Shown: positions 47,279 through 56,721, numbered from the stretch's first letter. The stretch is DNA of 64,000 nt from JADJOM01 sp963817435 (GCA_963817435.1 CAWFNY010000001.1:2046001-2110000); one strand, 5' to 3'. Numbers and translations are program-made. Notes: generated by a model from the sequence alone, not told the origin.

Positions 47279-48547
47279 TCACTCCGCTTCCGGCACCGGC
47301 AGCACGCGCGGATCGCCCTCCAGCTCCACGTTCTCGATCCGCGCGAACCGGTTGCTGATCTTCTGGCTGGTGACCTGCACTTCCTGCACGTCGTCATGCG
47401 CCTGACGAATATGCGTGGCCAGGTTGCCCATCCGCTTGTCGAAGCGCTCGAACTCCTTCCCCAGCTTCCCCAGTTCGTCCTTGATGATATGTACCTGGCG
47501 CCGGGTCTCGACATCCTTCAGGACGGCGCGCGCGGTGTTGAGCACGGCCATGAGAGTGCTGGGTGAGACGAGCCAGACCCGGCGCTGCTGGGCGTAGCTC
47601 ACCAGGTCGGGGTGGTAGGCGTGGATGTCCGCGAAGACCGCCTCCGCCGGCAGGAACATCACGGCACCGTCACTGGTGTGGCCGGCGATGATGTACTTGT
47701 CGGCGATGTCGTCCACATGCTTCCGGACGTTGAGCTTGAAGGCGCGGGATGCGGCCGCCCGGTCCGCCTCGCCCAGGTCCTTCTGATACATGCGGCGGAA
47801 GTTTTCCAGCGGGAACTTGGAGTCGACCGCGACGGTGCCGGTGGGCTCCGGAAGGAAGAGGGCGCAGTCCACCCGCGCGCCGTTCGGGAGGGTATGCTGC
47901 ATTTCGTAGCTGCTGGGCGGCAGCATGTCGCGCACCAGGAGTTCGAGCTGGACCTCGCCAAAGGCGCCGCGGGCGGTCTTGTCGTCGAGCAGCTCATGGA
48001 GGTTCACCAGCTCCTTGCTGAGCCCCTCCAGCTTCTCCTGCGCGGTCTCGATGGTCCCCAGCGACTTGAGCATGCTGGCGTAGGCCTCGTTGGTCTTCTT
48101 GAAGCCTTCCTCCACCCGCTCGCCGACCTTGTTGCCGATGAGTTCCAGCCGTTCATCGACCCTGGTCGTGAGCTGCCCGATGCTCGCGGTGAGCTGATCG
48201 GTCGCGTTGCGCATCGTGACCTGGATCAGCTCCTGCTGGTTCCTGCTCTGCTCCGTGAGGGTGTCCCGGAGGCGATCCATGATCTGCAGCCGCATGGTGC
48301 CGAGATGTTCGGTGACATCCAGGCGGAGCGCCTGCATGTCGGCGCGGGTGGACTTGAGCTCCGCGCTCAGGACGTCACGCATGCCGCCGCCGAGTTTGGT
48401 GAGTTCGTCGTGGAGATCGCGCAGCATGGCGCGGTGCTTCTCCTCGAGCAGCGGCGCGAGCGACGCCGAGAGCATGGCCCGCTGCCGGAGAATGAGGATG
48501 CCGAGGCAGATGATGGCGGCAAGGAGGGCGACGGTGGCGAGATCCAT
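47279..48547 (-). CDS. rmuC: DNA recombination protein RmuC
   Basis: A 422-residue RmuC-family protein. An N-terminal TM helix (TVALLAAIICLGILILRQ) is followed by a long coiled coil (about residues 30-185). The RmuC core includes GAFGEVQLELLVRDMLPPSSY, VDCALFLPEPTGTVAVDSKFPLENF, KYIIAGHTSDGAVMFLPAEAVFADI, and YAQQRRVWLVSPSTLMAVL, related to restriction-endonuclease-like folds. In E. coli it limits inversions at short inverted repeats. In a region rich in short palindromes that role is at least apt, though no functional link is shown. It is divergent from the DinB gene. Confidence 0.92.
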   Translation of the reverse strand: MDLATVALLAAIICLGILILRQRAMLSASLAPLLEEKHRAMLRDLHDELTKLGGGMRDVLSAELKSTRADMQALRLDVTEHLGTMRLQIMDRLRDTLTEQSRNQQELIQVTMRNATDQLTASIGQLTTRVDERLELIGNKVGERVEEGFKKTNEAYASMLKSLGTIETAQEKLEGLSKELVNLHELLDDKTARGAFGEVQLELLVRDMLPPSSYEMQHTLPNGARVDCALFLPEPTGTVAVDSKFPLENFRRMYQKDLGEADRAAASRAFKLNVRKHVDDIADKYIIAGHTSDGAVMFLPAEAVFADIHAYHPDLVSYAQQRRVWLVSPSTLMAVLNTARAVLKDVETRRQVHIIKDELGKLGKEFERFDKRMGNLATHIRQAHDDVQEVQVTSQKISNRFARIENVELEGDPRVLPVPEAE

Positions 48548-48787
48548 GGGACTCCCCGAGTTGAGTGCGTGGTGCCAGCCATAGATAACAGCCCGGCGTC
48601 AGTTGCCCGTTAGAACCGTGGCAAGTGATTGACGCACAACACGTTCCGACCGTGCGGCGAGCCGCATCGGAAGCCGCCGGCACCGGCAAGTTTGGCTACC
48701 CCTGTGACAGTGACGCCGCGTCGGCCACGGCGAGATCCCCGGCCCGCTGACGCGATCGCGCCACTTACCTGCATCGACGCCCCTCCG

Positions 48788-48793
48788 TAGATT
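48788..48793 (+). promoter_or_regulatory. Candidate -10 box TAGATT upstream of the DinB gene
   Basis: CCGTAGATT repeats exactly the string found before the M13 peptidase gene, 29 bases before the GTG start here. No clear -35. Confidence 0.35.
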
Positions 48794-48822
48794 GGCGCGC
48801 TCACCCTCGGAAGGAAGCAGTC

Positions 48823-49335
48823 GTGAACAAGGAAGCGCTCGCTCAGGTCTGGGACCAGACCAGGCAGAAGTACGGCATCTACCTTCGCCTCCTCGAAGCG
48901 ATCCCCGAGGACAAGTATCACACCCATCCGGTGCCGGGGATGCGCACCTTCGCCGAGCTGGTAGCGCACGTTTCGGGGACGGTCGTGCGGGATATCTCGG
49001 TCGGGATCGCCAAGGGAGCGATCACGGCGGATGAGGCCTCCGAAGCGGACGTCGCGAAGGGATTCAGGACCAGGAAGGACATGCTCGCGTCCGCCCGGGA
49101 GTGCTGGGACGAGGCGAACGCCGCCGTGGCCAGGACGGGCGATGCGCAGTTGCAGGCGATCGTCTCGACTCCCTGGGGGATGAGCTTCCCCGGCTGGGTG
49201 GGCTTCAACATTCAGGGGGACGAGTTCCTGCATCACCGCGGGCAGCTCTATACCTACGCCCGGCTCTTCGGCATCGAGCCACCATTCATCTGGAGCTTTG
49301 GTGAGAACGCCCCGGAGTTCCGGCCGGCGGCGTAG
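48823..49335 (+). CDS. DinB family protein
   Basis: A 170-residue protein of the DinB/YfiT-like four-helix metalloenzyme superfamily. The three metal-binding His candidates of the family are visible: in FAELVAHVSG (His 47), in DEFLHHRGQL (His 145) and nearby. The second helix (RTRKDMLASARECWDEANAAVA) and WGMSFPGWVGFNIQGDEFLHHRGQLYTYARL are typical. Members include thiol-dependent transferases and stress-inducible proteins; the substrate here is unknown. Starts at GTG, with AAGGAAG six bases upstream. A hairpin repeat follows the stop by eight bases. Confidence 0.88.
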   Translation: MNKEALAQVWDQTRQKYGIYLRLLEAIPEDKYHTHPVPGMRTFAELVAHVSGTVVRDISVGIAKGAITADEASEADVAKGFRTRKDMLASARECWDEANAAVARTGDAQLQAIVSTPWGMSFPGWVGFNIQGDEFLHHRGQLYTYARLFGIEPPFIWSFGENAPEFRPAA

Positions 49336-49343
49336 GCAGATGC

Positions 49344-49375
49344 AGTGGGGGCCCTGAGGAATCAGGGCCCCCACT
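49344..49375. repeat. GTGGGGGCCCTGA hairpin, copy 2
   Basis: Perfect 14-bp stem AGTGGGGGCCCTGA / TCAGGGCCCCCACT with loop GGAA, directly after the DinB stop. It matches the hairpin at 40522-40553, with stems identical and loops different. Position suggests a role as terminator or transcript stabiliser. Confidence 0.75.
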
Positions 49376-49465
49376 CGCTTTGAGGGTCGCGCATATCTTT
49401 GGGGCGGTTCACGCCGGCAGACACCAGGCCCGATGCCGGCGCACTCGACCCCCTGAGGAGGACGC

Positions 49466-50653
49466 ATGAGCGGGAAGCGCACGATCGCCATCCTGACCGG
49501 TGGCGGAGATGTCCCCGGCCTCAACCCGGCCATCCGCGCCATCACCATCCGAGCCATGCGGGACGGCCATCGCGTCGTCGGCATCCGGCGCGGCTGGGCC
49601 GGCCTGGTGGACTACGTGCCCGACCCGAAGGCGGACAACAGCGACAACGTGCAGCTGCTCTCCGAAGCGATCGTCAACCGGGCAGGGCGCACCGGCGGCA
49701 CCTTCCTGCACACCTCGCGCACCCGGCCCAGCCACCTCCCTAAAGAGCGGATCCCGCCGCACCTGAGCGGCTACGACCAGCCGATCAACGACGTCACGCC
49801 CGCCGTCATCCGGAACCTGGAGCACCTGGGGGTGGACGTGCTGATCCCCATCGGCGGGGACGACACGCTGAGCTACGGCAAGCGGCTCCACGACCTGGGC
49901 GTCAACGTCGTCGCGATCCCGAAGACGATGGACAATGATGTCTACGGTACCGACTACTGCATCGGCTTCAGCACCTGCGTCACCCGCACCATCGAACTGA
50001 CGCACCGCCTCCGCACCTCGGCCGGTTCACACGAGCGCTTCCTGGTCATCGAGGTGTTCGGCCGCTACGCGGGATTCACCGCGCTGCTGCCCACCATGGC
50101 CGGCGCGGCCGACCGCTGCCTGATCCCCGAACATCCCGCCGATATCGAGCAGCTCGCGGAGCTGATCACCGGCGACCGCAACCGGAACCCCAGCCGCTAC
50201 GCAGTAGTGCTGGTCTCGGAAGGGGCGCGGCTCAGTTCGCACGACGGGATGAGCTTCGAGGGCGAGGAGACCGACATGTTCGGCCACCGGAAGCTCGGCG
50301 GCATCGGCGACCAGGTGGCCGAGGCGCTGAAGGAGTTCTCGGGGAAGTACAACAACGGCCGCCGCGTCGACGTCGTGAGCCAGCGCCTGGGCTACCTGGT
50401 CCGCTCCGGTGACCCCGATGCGCTGGACTCGATCGTGCCCATGGCCTTCGGCAACCTGGCGCTCGACCTGGTGCTCCGCAATCAGTTCGGCCGCCTGGTC
50501 AGCATCCACCGCGGCTCCTACGACAGCGTGCCCATTTCGAACGTGACGTCGGAGAAGAAGGTGGTGAACGTCCCCCGCTACTACAGCACCGACCGGCTGC
50601 GCCCCATCTACGACTTCGACGGCGCACCGCTCTTCATCATGACGAGCGACTGA
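49466..50653 (+). CDS. 6-phosphofructokinase, likely pyrophosphate-dependent
   Basis: A 395-residue group-A phosphofructokinase phosphorylating fructose 6-phosphate. The nucleotide loop TGGGDVPGLN, GGDDT and PKTMDNDVYGTD, catalytic Asp in TMDND, and EVFGRYAGF (sugar phosphate site) are present. At the two donor-specificity positions of the family (E. coli G104 and G124) it has Asp (GGDDT) and Lys (PKTMDND). This is the combination associated with PPi rather than ATP as phosphoryl donor, so a reversible PPi-dependent enzyme is likely. GAGGA precedes the ATG. No other glycolytic gene is adjacent. Confidence 0.9.
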   Translation: MSGKRTIAILTGGGDVPGLNPAIRAITIRAMRDGHRVVGIRRGWAGLVDYVPDPKADNSDNVQLLSEAIVNRAGRTGGTFLHTSRTRPSHLPKERIPPHLSGYDQPINDVTPAVIRNLEHLGVDVLIPIGGDDTLSYGKRLHDLGVNVVAIPKTMDNDVYGTDYCIGFSTCVTRTIELTHRLRTSAGSHERFLVIEVFGRYAGFTALLPTMAGAADRCLIPEHPADIEQLAELITGDRNRNPSRYAVVLVSEGARLSSHDGMSFEGEETDMFGHRKLGGIGDQVAEALKEFSGKYNNGRRVDVVSQRLGYLVRSGDPDALDSIVPMAFGNLALDLVLRNQFGRLVSIHRGSYDSVPISNVTSEKKVVNVPRYYSTDRLRPIYDFDGAPLFIMTSD

Positions 50654-50710
50654 GTGCGAGTTCCAGTCAGATGTCATCCCGAGGAAGCGTTTGAGGGTTC
50701 ACGAACAAGG

Positions 50711-50813
50711 CGCCTCACGCTACCGCATTCTCGCGTCGTCGGGTGGCCGCACAGGATCGGCTGGATCGCCGAGCGGCGCACCCGCCGCCGCTCGCCCGCG
50801 GCAGCGCTGAGGC
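50711..50813. repeat. Dispersed intergenic repeat, copy B
   Basis: Closest relative of the copy at 29112-29213: CCGCATTCTC, the GTCGTCGGGTGGCCGC core, GCCGAGCGGCGCACCCGC and GCGGCAGCGCT are shared with only scattered changes. It fills the gap between the phosphofructokinase and UPF0182 stops. A TGTCATCCCGAGGAAGCG motif precedes it at 50675, as a related motif precedes copy A. Confidence 0.75.
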
Positions 50814-50836
50814 CGAAGCGAGGCGAGTTCGGTAAG

Positions 50837-53623
50837 CTACGGTCGCGGGCGGGAGGGAGCGACCGCCCCTGCCCCGCTGCCTCCGCCGATCTGTTCGAGC
50901 AGCTCGCCGAGCCGGCGCATCTCTTCGCCGTAGCGGGCCCAGTCGTTGTCGCGCTGCGCCTGCAGGGCGGCCATATAGCGGCGCCGCGCCTCGATGGCCT
51001 GCGCCCGGAATGCCGCGTCCCCCGGCGCCGCAGCCCCCGCGGACGGCGCGGCCTCGGTGCGCGTCCCCGTGGAGCCGCCGAACAGCTCCGCCAGCCCGCC
51101 CTCCAGCGTCTCCTGCATCACCACCTGGTTCTGATAGGCGACGATGACCCGCTTGAGCTCGGGAATCTTCCCGCCCTCCGCCTGCAGGTAGAGCGGCTGG
51201 ACGTAGAGCAGCGACTGGTTGATCGGGATCACCAGCAGGTCGCCGCGGATCACCGTGGAACCGCGCTGGTCCCACAGCGAGACCTGGCGGGACACCTCGG
51301 TGTTCTGGTTGATCCGGTTCTCGATCTGCTGCGGACCGAACACCAGACTCTGCCGCGACAGCCGGTAGACGCGGAGCTTCCCGTAGGCCTCGCCGTCGTT
51401 CCGCGCCACCATCCACGCCGCCAGGTTGTCCTTGCCCCGCGGCGTGAATGGCACCATGTAGATGTACTCCGCCTTCGCTTCTTCCGGCAGCCGCATGACG
51501 ATGTGCCGCATGAACGGCACCTTCCCGTCGGATTCAGCCACGACCGGGATCTGCCACTGATCCTCCCGGTGGTAGAAGTCCTCCGGCGCATCCATATGGT
51601 AGGTGGTATAGAGGCTGGTCTGGACACGATAGAGATCGTCCGGGTAGCGGATGTGCGCCCGCAGGTCGGCCGGCATGCTGTCCAGTGAAGTGAAGATGCC
51701 CGGGAAGATGCGGGCCCAGGTCCGGATCAGCGGATCGGCGGGGGCGCTCACGTAGGCCACCAGCGAGCCGTTGTACGCGTCGATGACGAGCTTGACGCTG
51801 TTGCGCATGTAGGTCGTGCCGTCCGCCAGCCGCTGCGCGTAGGGATAGCGGTCGGTGGTGGTGTAGGCATCGAGGATCCAGCGCAGGGTGCCGTCGGTCC
51901 CGATCACCAGGTAGGGGTCGCGATCGAACCGGAGGAAGGGCAGCGCCTTCCTCGCCCGCTCGAGGATGTTGCGGTAGTAGAGCACCCGGCTGTCGTTGGT
52001 GATGTCCTGCGAGAACAGGATCTTCGAGGAACCGAATTGATAGGCGAGGACCAGGCGGCGCAGCAGGTTGCGGACCTGCACCCCGCCGGTGCCGGTGTAC
52101 GCGGCGTAGACGTTCTCTTCACCGGAGGGATGGTCGAACTCCCGCTGCCGGGTGTTGGTGAAGATGTAATCCTGCGCCAGCTCGCCGTAGTAGATCTGCG
52201 GGCGGGTGACCGTGAGAGACCCGCTCGACACCGGCGGCAGATCCTTGACGAAGAGTACGGGCAGGCCTTCGGTCGTCACCTGGTTCACCGGGCCGAGGGT
52301 GAGCCCCATCCCGTGGGTGAAGGTCAGGTGCTCGTTGATGAAGGTCCGGGTCGGAAGCGCGGCGGGGTTGAGCTCCCGCGGAGACAGCAGGACCTGGCGA
52401 TACTTCCCGTCGATCCAGTAGCGGTCGTCGTCCACCGAGATGAAGTCGTAGTAGGTGCGGATCTCCTGCAATTGCCCGAAGGTCAGCAGCAGCGGATCCC
52501 GGTCCCAGAGCCGCACATTGTCGATCGTGGGCGCGTTGGCGCGGATATCGGCGAGCGTGAGGTCGGCCTCGCCGTTCAGTTCGCGGACCTCGACGCTGTC
52601 CAGGCCCCAGGCCTGCCGGGTGGCGGCGATGTGATTCCGGAGATACGGCGTCTCCCGGGTGAGTTCGGTCGGCGCCACGATGAGGCTCTGCATCGCCAGC
52701 GGGAAGAGCCCGCGCCCGATCGCCGCCGACGCGAGGTATCCCCCGACCGCCCAGAGCGCGTAGCGGGCCAGTTGCCCCCGCGCGGCGCCGACCAGGACGG
52801 CGATGGCTGCCGCGGCGGCGAGGATCGCCGTCACCCGGAGCGCCGGCAGCCGCGCGTGCAGATCGGTGTAGCTGGCCCCGATCAGGGGGCCGGTGTCGGA
52901 ATAGAGGAGGCTGGGCGTCGCCACCATCCAGAGCCGCACCGCGGTGAGCAGCAGCAGCACCGCGAGCAGGACACCGAGGTGCATCCCCGCCGACGGCTCG
53001 ACGATGAGCCGGCGCGGGCTCGCGGCCAGATCGCCGCGCAGCCAGTAGAGCGGGACCAGCAGCGCGAGGGAGAAGAAGGTGAGGCCGAAGAGGAACCCGA
53101 TCGCGGCCGAGAGGGCCGGCAGCGCGAAGACGTAGTACCCGATGTCGCGCGAGAAGACCGGGTCCGCGATCCCGAACGGCGTCCGGTAGATCGCCTGCAG
53201 CACCATCTCCCACCCCTGGGTGGCCACGCCGCCCACCAGCAGACCGATGAAGAGCGACACCGGCAATGTCAGGTGGCGGAGCGCCTCGGTGATGTGGATC
53301 CGTGGCGCCGTCTGCCCGACTCGGAGCACCAGCGGGCCGGGAACCAGGCCGCGCAGCGCCCACGACAGATTCAGGTAGAGCATCCCGGCGGTGATTCCCC
53401 CCAGGACCAGGAAGAGCAGCACCTGGGTGATCAGCGTCCGGGTGAAGACGACCTGGAAGCCGATCTCCCGGAACCACCACCAGTCTGTCAGGTAGCCGGC
53501 CAGCCCCGGCAACAGCAGGACGAACGCCACGAAGGCGACGAGCAGCAGAATCGGTAAGAGCCGGCGGCGGGGCACGGGCGGTCCTCGAAGCGGTGGGCGA
53601 CGACCATCGTCTCCATGCAGCAT
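50837..53623 (-). CDS. UPF0182 family membrane protein
   Basis: A 928-residue integral membrane protein of the UPF0182 (COG1615) family, function unknown. The first third holds about seven TM segments (LLPILLLVAFVAFVLLLPGL; VLLFLVLGGITAGMLYLNL; AAIGFLFGLTFFSLALLVPL and others). The large soluble C-terminal part carries family motifs: TRETPYLRNHIAATRQAWGL, WIDGKYRQVLLSPREL, FINEHLTFTHGMG, YYGELAQDYIFTNT, PEDFYHREDQW and the C-terminal Gln/Arg-rich helix. The start is uncertain: ATG 53623 was chosen, but 53680 is open and no Shine-Dalgarno favours either. It is convergent with the phosphofructokinase gene. Confidence 0.88.
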   Translation of the reverse strand: MLHGDDGRRPPLRGPPVPRRRLLPILLLVAFVAFVLLLPGLAGYLTDWWWFREIGFQVVFTRTLITQVLLFLVLGGITAGMLYLNLSWALRGLVPGPLVLRVGQTAPRIHITEALRHLTLPVSLFIGLLVGGVATQGWEMVLQAIYRTPFGIADPVFSRDIGYYVFALPALSAAIGFLFGLTFFSLALLVPLYWLRGDLAASPRRLIVEPSAGMHLGVLLAVLLLLTAVRLWMVATPSLLYSDTGPLIGASYTDLHARLPALRVTAILAAAAAIAVLVGAARGQLARYALWAVGGYLASAAIGRGLFPLAMQSLIVAPTELTRETPYLRNHIAATRQAWGLDSVEVRELNGEADLTLADIRANAPTIDNVRLWDRDPLLLTFGQLQEIRTYYDFISVDDDRYWIDGKYRQVLLSPRELNPAALPTRTFINEHLTFTHGMGLTLGPVNQVTTEGLPVLFVKDLPPVSSGSLTVTRPQIYYGELAQDYIFTNTRQREFDHPSGEENVYAAYTGTGGVQVRNLLRRLVLAYQFGSSKILFSQDITNDSRVLYYRNILERARKALPFLRFDRDPYLVIGTDGTLRWILDAYTTTDRYPYAQRLADGTTYMRNSVKLVIDAYNGSLVAYVSAPADPLIRTWARIFPGIFTSLDSMPADLRAHIRYPDDLYRVQTSLYTTYHMDAPEDFYHREDQWQIPVVAESDGKVPFMRHIVMRLPEEAKAEYIYMVPFTPRGKDNLAAWMVARNDGEAYGKLRVYRLSRQSLVFGPQQIENRINQNTEVSRQVSLWDQRGSTVIRGDLLVIPINQSLLYVQPLYLQAEGGKIPELKRVIVAYQNQVVMQETLEGGLAELFGGSTGTRTEAAPSAGAAAPGDAAFRAQAIEARRRYMAALQAQRDNDWARYGEEMRRLGELLEQIGGGSGAGAVAPSRPRP

Positions 53624-53750
53624 CGCCGATTGGGCGGGGAAGTCAAGGAGATGGGCCCAGACCCCGAAACCGACCCACAACCCTGCCGTACGGTCTCCTA
53701 TCCAATCCCTCGATCACCAACGCCGCGCCGCTCACTCCGGAGACAACCGC

Positions 53751-56174
53751 ATGGACTCACCACTGAGCGAATGGACGCGTGACCTCCGCCTCGCCGCCCG
53801 TGCCCTGAGGCACACGCCCGGCTTCACCGCCCTCGCTGTCGGCATGCTGGGACTCGCGATCGGCGCCAACGCGGGGATGTTCGGCGTGGTGAACACGGTG
53901 CTGCTCCACCCCTTGCCCTTTGCTCACGCCGATCGGCTGGTCCACATCGCGGCATCCGCGCCGGGCTCGGACTACCCGCCCGAGTTCGGGGTGGGGCCGG
54001 AGTTCTACCTGCAATACAAGGAACAGTCGAAGCTGCTGGAAGATGTCTCGACCTACAACTCCGGCACTTCGACCCTGCGGGTGAAAGACCGGGTGGAACG
54101 GGTACGGATGTCCTGGCCCACCAACTCGATCTACTCGACGCTCGGCGCCAAACCGATCCTCGGCCGGCTGCCGGCGCCGGAGGACGAAAGCCGGGTGGCG
54201 GTGATCAGCTACGCGCTGTGGACGTCGTGGTTCGGCCGGGACTCGTCGGTCATCGGCCAGAGCTACTTCATGTCAGGCGCCATGCGGACGGTGATCGGCA
54301 TCATGGGCCCGGAGTTCAAGTTCCCCGACGACGGCACGCTCCTGTGGATCGCCAGCGAGATCCGCCCCGAGGACATCACCCCCGGCGAGTTCGGCTCGGG
54401 GCTGGTGGGCCGGATGGCGCCCGGCGCCACACCCGAGGCGGTAGCGGCCGAGCTGACGACGCTTGCCAGGCGGCTGCCGGAGCGGTTTGGCGGGCCGCCG
54501 AGCTTCGCGCGGATGATCGCGCAGCACCGTGCGGTGGTGCGCCCGCTGGAGGAGCAGCTCCTCGGCCCGGTGTCCCGCCCGCTCTGGGTGCTGCTCGGTG
54601 CGGTGGGCATCGTGCTGCTGATCGCCTGCGCCAATGTGGCCAATCTCTTCCTGGTGCGCGCCGAGGGGCGGCAGCGGGACCTGGCGGTGCGGCGGGCGTT
54701 AGGCGCCGCGCGCGGTCAGCTCATCCGGCTGCAGATGGCGGAGGCGGTGATCGTGGCGGGCCTCGCGGGCGTGCTGGCGATCGTGCTCGCCGCGCTCATC
54801 TTCCCCGCGTTTCTCAGGGCGGCGCCTCCCGGCATCCCCCGCCTCGATCAGGTGCATCTCGACGTCGCGACCCTGCTCTTCACGCTGGTGGCGGCGATCG
54901 CCTCGGCACTGGCCTGCGGCGCGGTGCCGGCGCTGAGGGGCTCCGCGCCCGACCTGCGGCGGCTGCGCGATGGGGGCCGCGGAGCCACCGGCAAGCGGCA
55001 CTGGTCGCGCAACGGCCTGGTAGTAGCGCAAACGGCGCTGGCGCTGGTGCTGCTCATCGGCTCGGGCCTGCTGGTGCGGAGCTTCTGGGCGCTCCGCCAT
55101 GTGGACCCGGGCTATGACATCCGGGACATCTTCACCTTCCAGATCGCGCCGGAGCGGCCGACGCTGAAGGATGGACCGTCGTTCGCGCAGTTCGAGCTGG
55201 AGTTCATGGACCGGCTGCGGGCGCTGCCGGGCGTGGAGACGGTGGGGCTGGTCGACAACATCCCCCTCAACGAAGGCACCGCGACGACCCGCTTCCGCGC
55301 CGAAGGGAGCGACGCCGACGGCGGCACGCTGCTCGACTACACCACCTCCGCGGGTGACTACTTCAAGGCGATGGGGATCTCGGTGCTCGAGGGGCGGCCG
55401 TTCGAGAACAGCGACAACAATGCCGCACTGGGCAACGTCGTCATCAGCCGCTCCGCGGCCAAGGCGCTGTGGCCCGGGCAGAGCGCCATCGGCCGGCGGC
55501 TCATGGCCCCGGGCGATTCGGCCTGGTCGACCGTGGTCGGGGTGGTGGAGGACGTGATGCAGTACGGCTTCCGGGACACGCCGCAGGCGCTGGTCTACTA
55601 CCCGCTGGTCGGTCCGCTCCCTGGCGCCTGGCGCACCTCCTCCCCGGCCTACGTGCTCAAGACCGCGCGGGCGGAGCAGATCGCGCCGGAGGTGCTGGCG
55701 CTGGTGCGGCAGGTGGCGCCGGAGGCACCGATGTACCGGGTGTACACGATGGCGGAGCTGGCGAAGGACTCGATGGTGAACCTCTCGTTCACGATGCTCA
55801 CCCTGGGGATCGCGTCGGCGCTCGCGCTGCTGCTGGGCGCGGTCGGTCTGTACGGGGTGCTGTCCTACATCGTCGCCGAGCGGACCCGGGAGATCGGCGT
55901 GCGCATGGCGCTCGGCGCCCAGGCGAGGCAGGTGCGGGGCATGGTCGTGGCGGAGGGCGCGCGGGTGGTCGGGGCCGGCGTCGCGATCGGCATCGCGGTC
56001 GCGCTCGCGTCTACCAGGGCGCTGGCGAGCCTGCTGTTCGGGGTGCCGGCGATCGACGTGGCGACGTTCATCGGGATGTCGCTCGCGATGGTCGCGGTCG
56101 GGCTGGTGGCGAGTTATCTCCCGGCGCGCCGGGCGTCGGCGGTGGATCCGATGGAGGCGCTGAGGGGGGAGTGA
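53751..56174 (+). CDS. Orphan ABC-type permease (MacB/FtsX, ADOP-like)
   Basis: An 807-residue permease with duplicated MacB-PCD/FtsX modules. It opens DLRLAARALRHTPGFTALAVGMLGLAIGAN, the hallmark of the ADOP (acidobacterial duplicated orphan permease) group. The first module has an extracytoplasmic MacB core and FtsX TM helices (VLLGAVGIVLLIACANVANLFL, MAEAVIVAGLAGVLAIVLAAL). The second repeats this (NGLVVAQTALALVLLIGSGLLVRS; TREIGVRMALGAQ). No ATPase gene lies nearby, as is usual for ADOPs. Role: probably tripartite efflux or lipoprotein handling, unproven. A GC hairpin follows the stop. Confidence 0.92.
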   Translation: MDSPLSEWTRDLRLAARALRHTPGFTALAVGMLGLAIGANAGMFGVVNTVLLHPLPFAHADRLVHIAASAPGSDYPPEFGVGPEFYLQYKEQSKLLEDVSTYNSGTSTLRVKDRVERVRMSWPTNSIYSTLGAKPILGRLPAPEDESRVAVISYALWTSWFGRDSSVIGQSYFMSGAMRTVIGIMGPEFKFPDDGTLLWIASEIRPEDITPGEFGSGLVGRMAPGATPEAVAAELTTLARRLPERFGGPPSFARMIAQHRAVVRPLEEQLLGPVSRPLWVLLGAVGIVLLIACANVANLFLVRAEGRQRDLAVRRALGAARGQLIRLQMAEAVIVAGLAGVLAIVLAALIFPAFLRAAPPGIPRLDQVHLDVATLLFTLVAAIASALACGAVPALRGSAPDLRRLRDGGRGATGKRHWSRNGLVVAQTALALVLLIGSGLLVRSFWALRHVDPGYDIRDIFTFQIAPERPTLKDGPSFAQFELEFMDRLRALPGVETVGLVDNIPLNEGTATTRFRAEGSDADGGTLLDYTTSAGDYFKAMGISVLEGRPFENSDNNAALGNVVISRSAAKALWPGQSAIGRRLMAPGDSAWSTVVGVVEDVMQYGFRDTPQALVYYPLVGPLPGAWRTSSPAYVLKTARAEQIAPEVLALVRQVAPEAPMYRVYTMAELAKDSMVNLSFTMLTLGIASALALLLGAVGLYGVLSYIVAERTREIGVRMALGAQARQVRGMVVAEGARVVGAGVAIGIAVALASTRALASLLFGVPAIDVATFIGMSLAMVAVGLVASYLPARRASAVDPMEALRGE

Positions 56175-56209
56175 GGAGTTCCGGGGGCCGAGGTCATCAT
56201 CCCGAACTG

Positions 56210-56237
56210 GGGGGGCCGCGATGCTTCGCGGCCCCCC
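56210..56237 (+). terminator. GGCCGCGA hairpin after the permease gene
   Basis: Perfect 12-bp stem GGGGGGCCGCGA / TCGCGGCCCCCC with loop TGCT, 35 bases after the stop codon. No T-run. The core GGCCGCGAT recurs at 47196 and 56881. Confidence 0.65.
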
Positions 56238-56301
56238 GCTGCCTTCCAGGGAGATCCAGCGGGCCGAAGGGCCCAGCCCCAGGCCCGCATCGGTGATCGC
56301 T

Positions 56302-56721
56302 TCACGGACAGCCGATAGCATCCCATCCGGACTTGCCGCTGCATTCGATCAGCACACCCACGAAGGCGACGGCAACCACCGCCCCTACCAGCAGCAGTGT
56401 ATTCCCGGTCGAGAACTTCCGGACTGCGACGCTGCGCACCTCCGAGAGGGGCAGCCCGACGAGCCGAGTCGTGTCGCCCTGGACGAGCCCGGCCGATCTC
56501 GTTCCGAAGAGACTGTCGCCCCTGACAACTGGTGAGGTCAGCACGACGGTCGAGCCATCGGTCTTGGTCACCTGGGCGCGCTCGGGTTTCTCGCGTTCCA
56601 CGAACTGCGCCGGGGTGGGCGCGCCCACGTGCCACGAGGTGCAGGCCGGCAGATAGAGGAGGAGCAGCAGAGCGGCGATTGGCGAGCGCCGTGCTCGCAT
56701 AGGGCTCAGGAGGGAGTTCAT
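56302..56721 (-). CDS. Small lipoprotein with C-terminal TM segment
   Basis: A 139-residue protein with lipobox LPAC (LLLYLPACTSW). The middle is a small beta domain with the rhythm V-x-x-x-D-G-S-x-V-x-L-x-x-P-x-V-x-G-D-S-L-F-G, and the C terminus is a TM helix (LLLVGAVVAVAFVGVLI) plus a short Cys-containing tail. I recall similar short lipoproteins as a recurrent type in this kind of genome; the function is unknown. Anchoring at both ends is odd: lipid at the N terminus and a helix at the C terminus would tie the domain flat to a membrane. GGAG precedes ATG 56721. Confidence 0.7.
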   Translation of the reverse strand: MNSLLSPMRARRSPIAALLLLLYLPACTSWHVGAPTPAQFVEREKPERAQVTKTDGSTVVLTSPVVRGDSLFGTRSAGLVQGDTTRLVGLPLSEVRSVAVRKFSTGNTLLLVGAVVAVAFVGVLIECSGKSGWDAIGCP

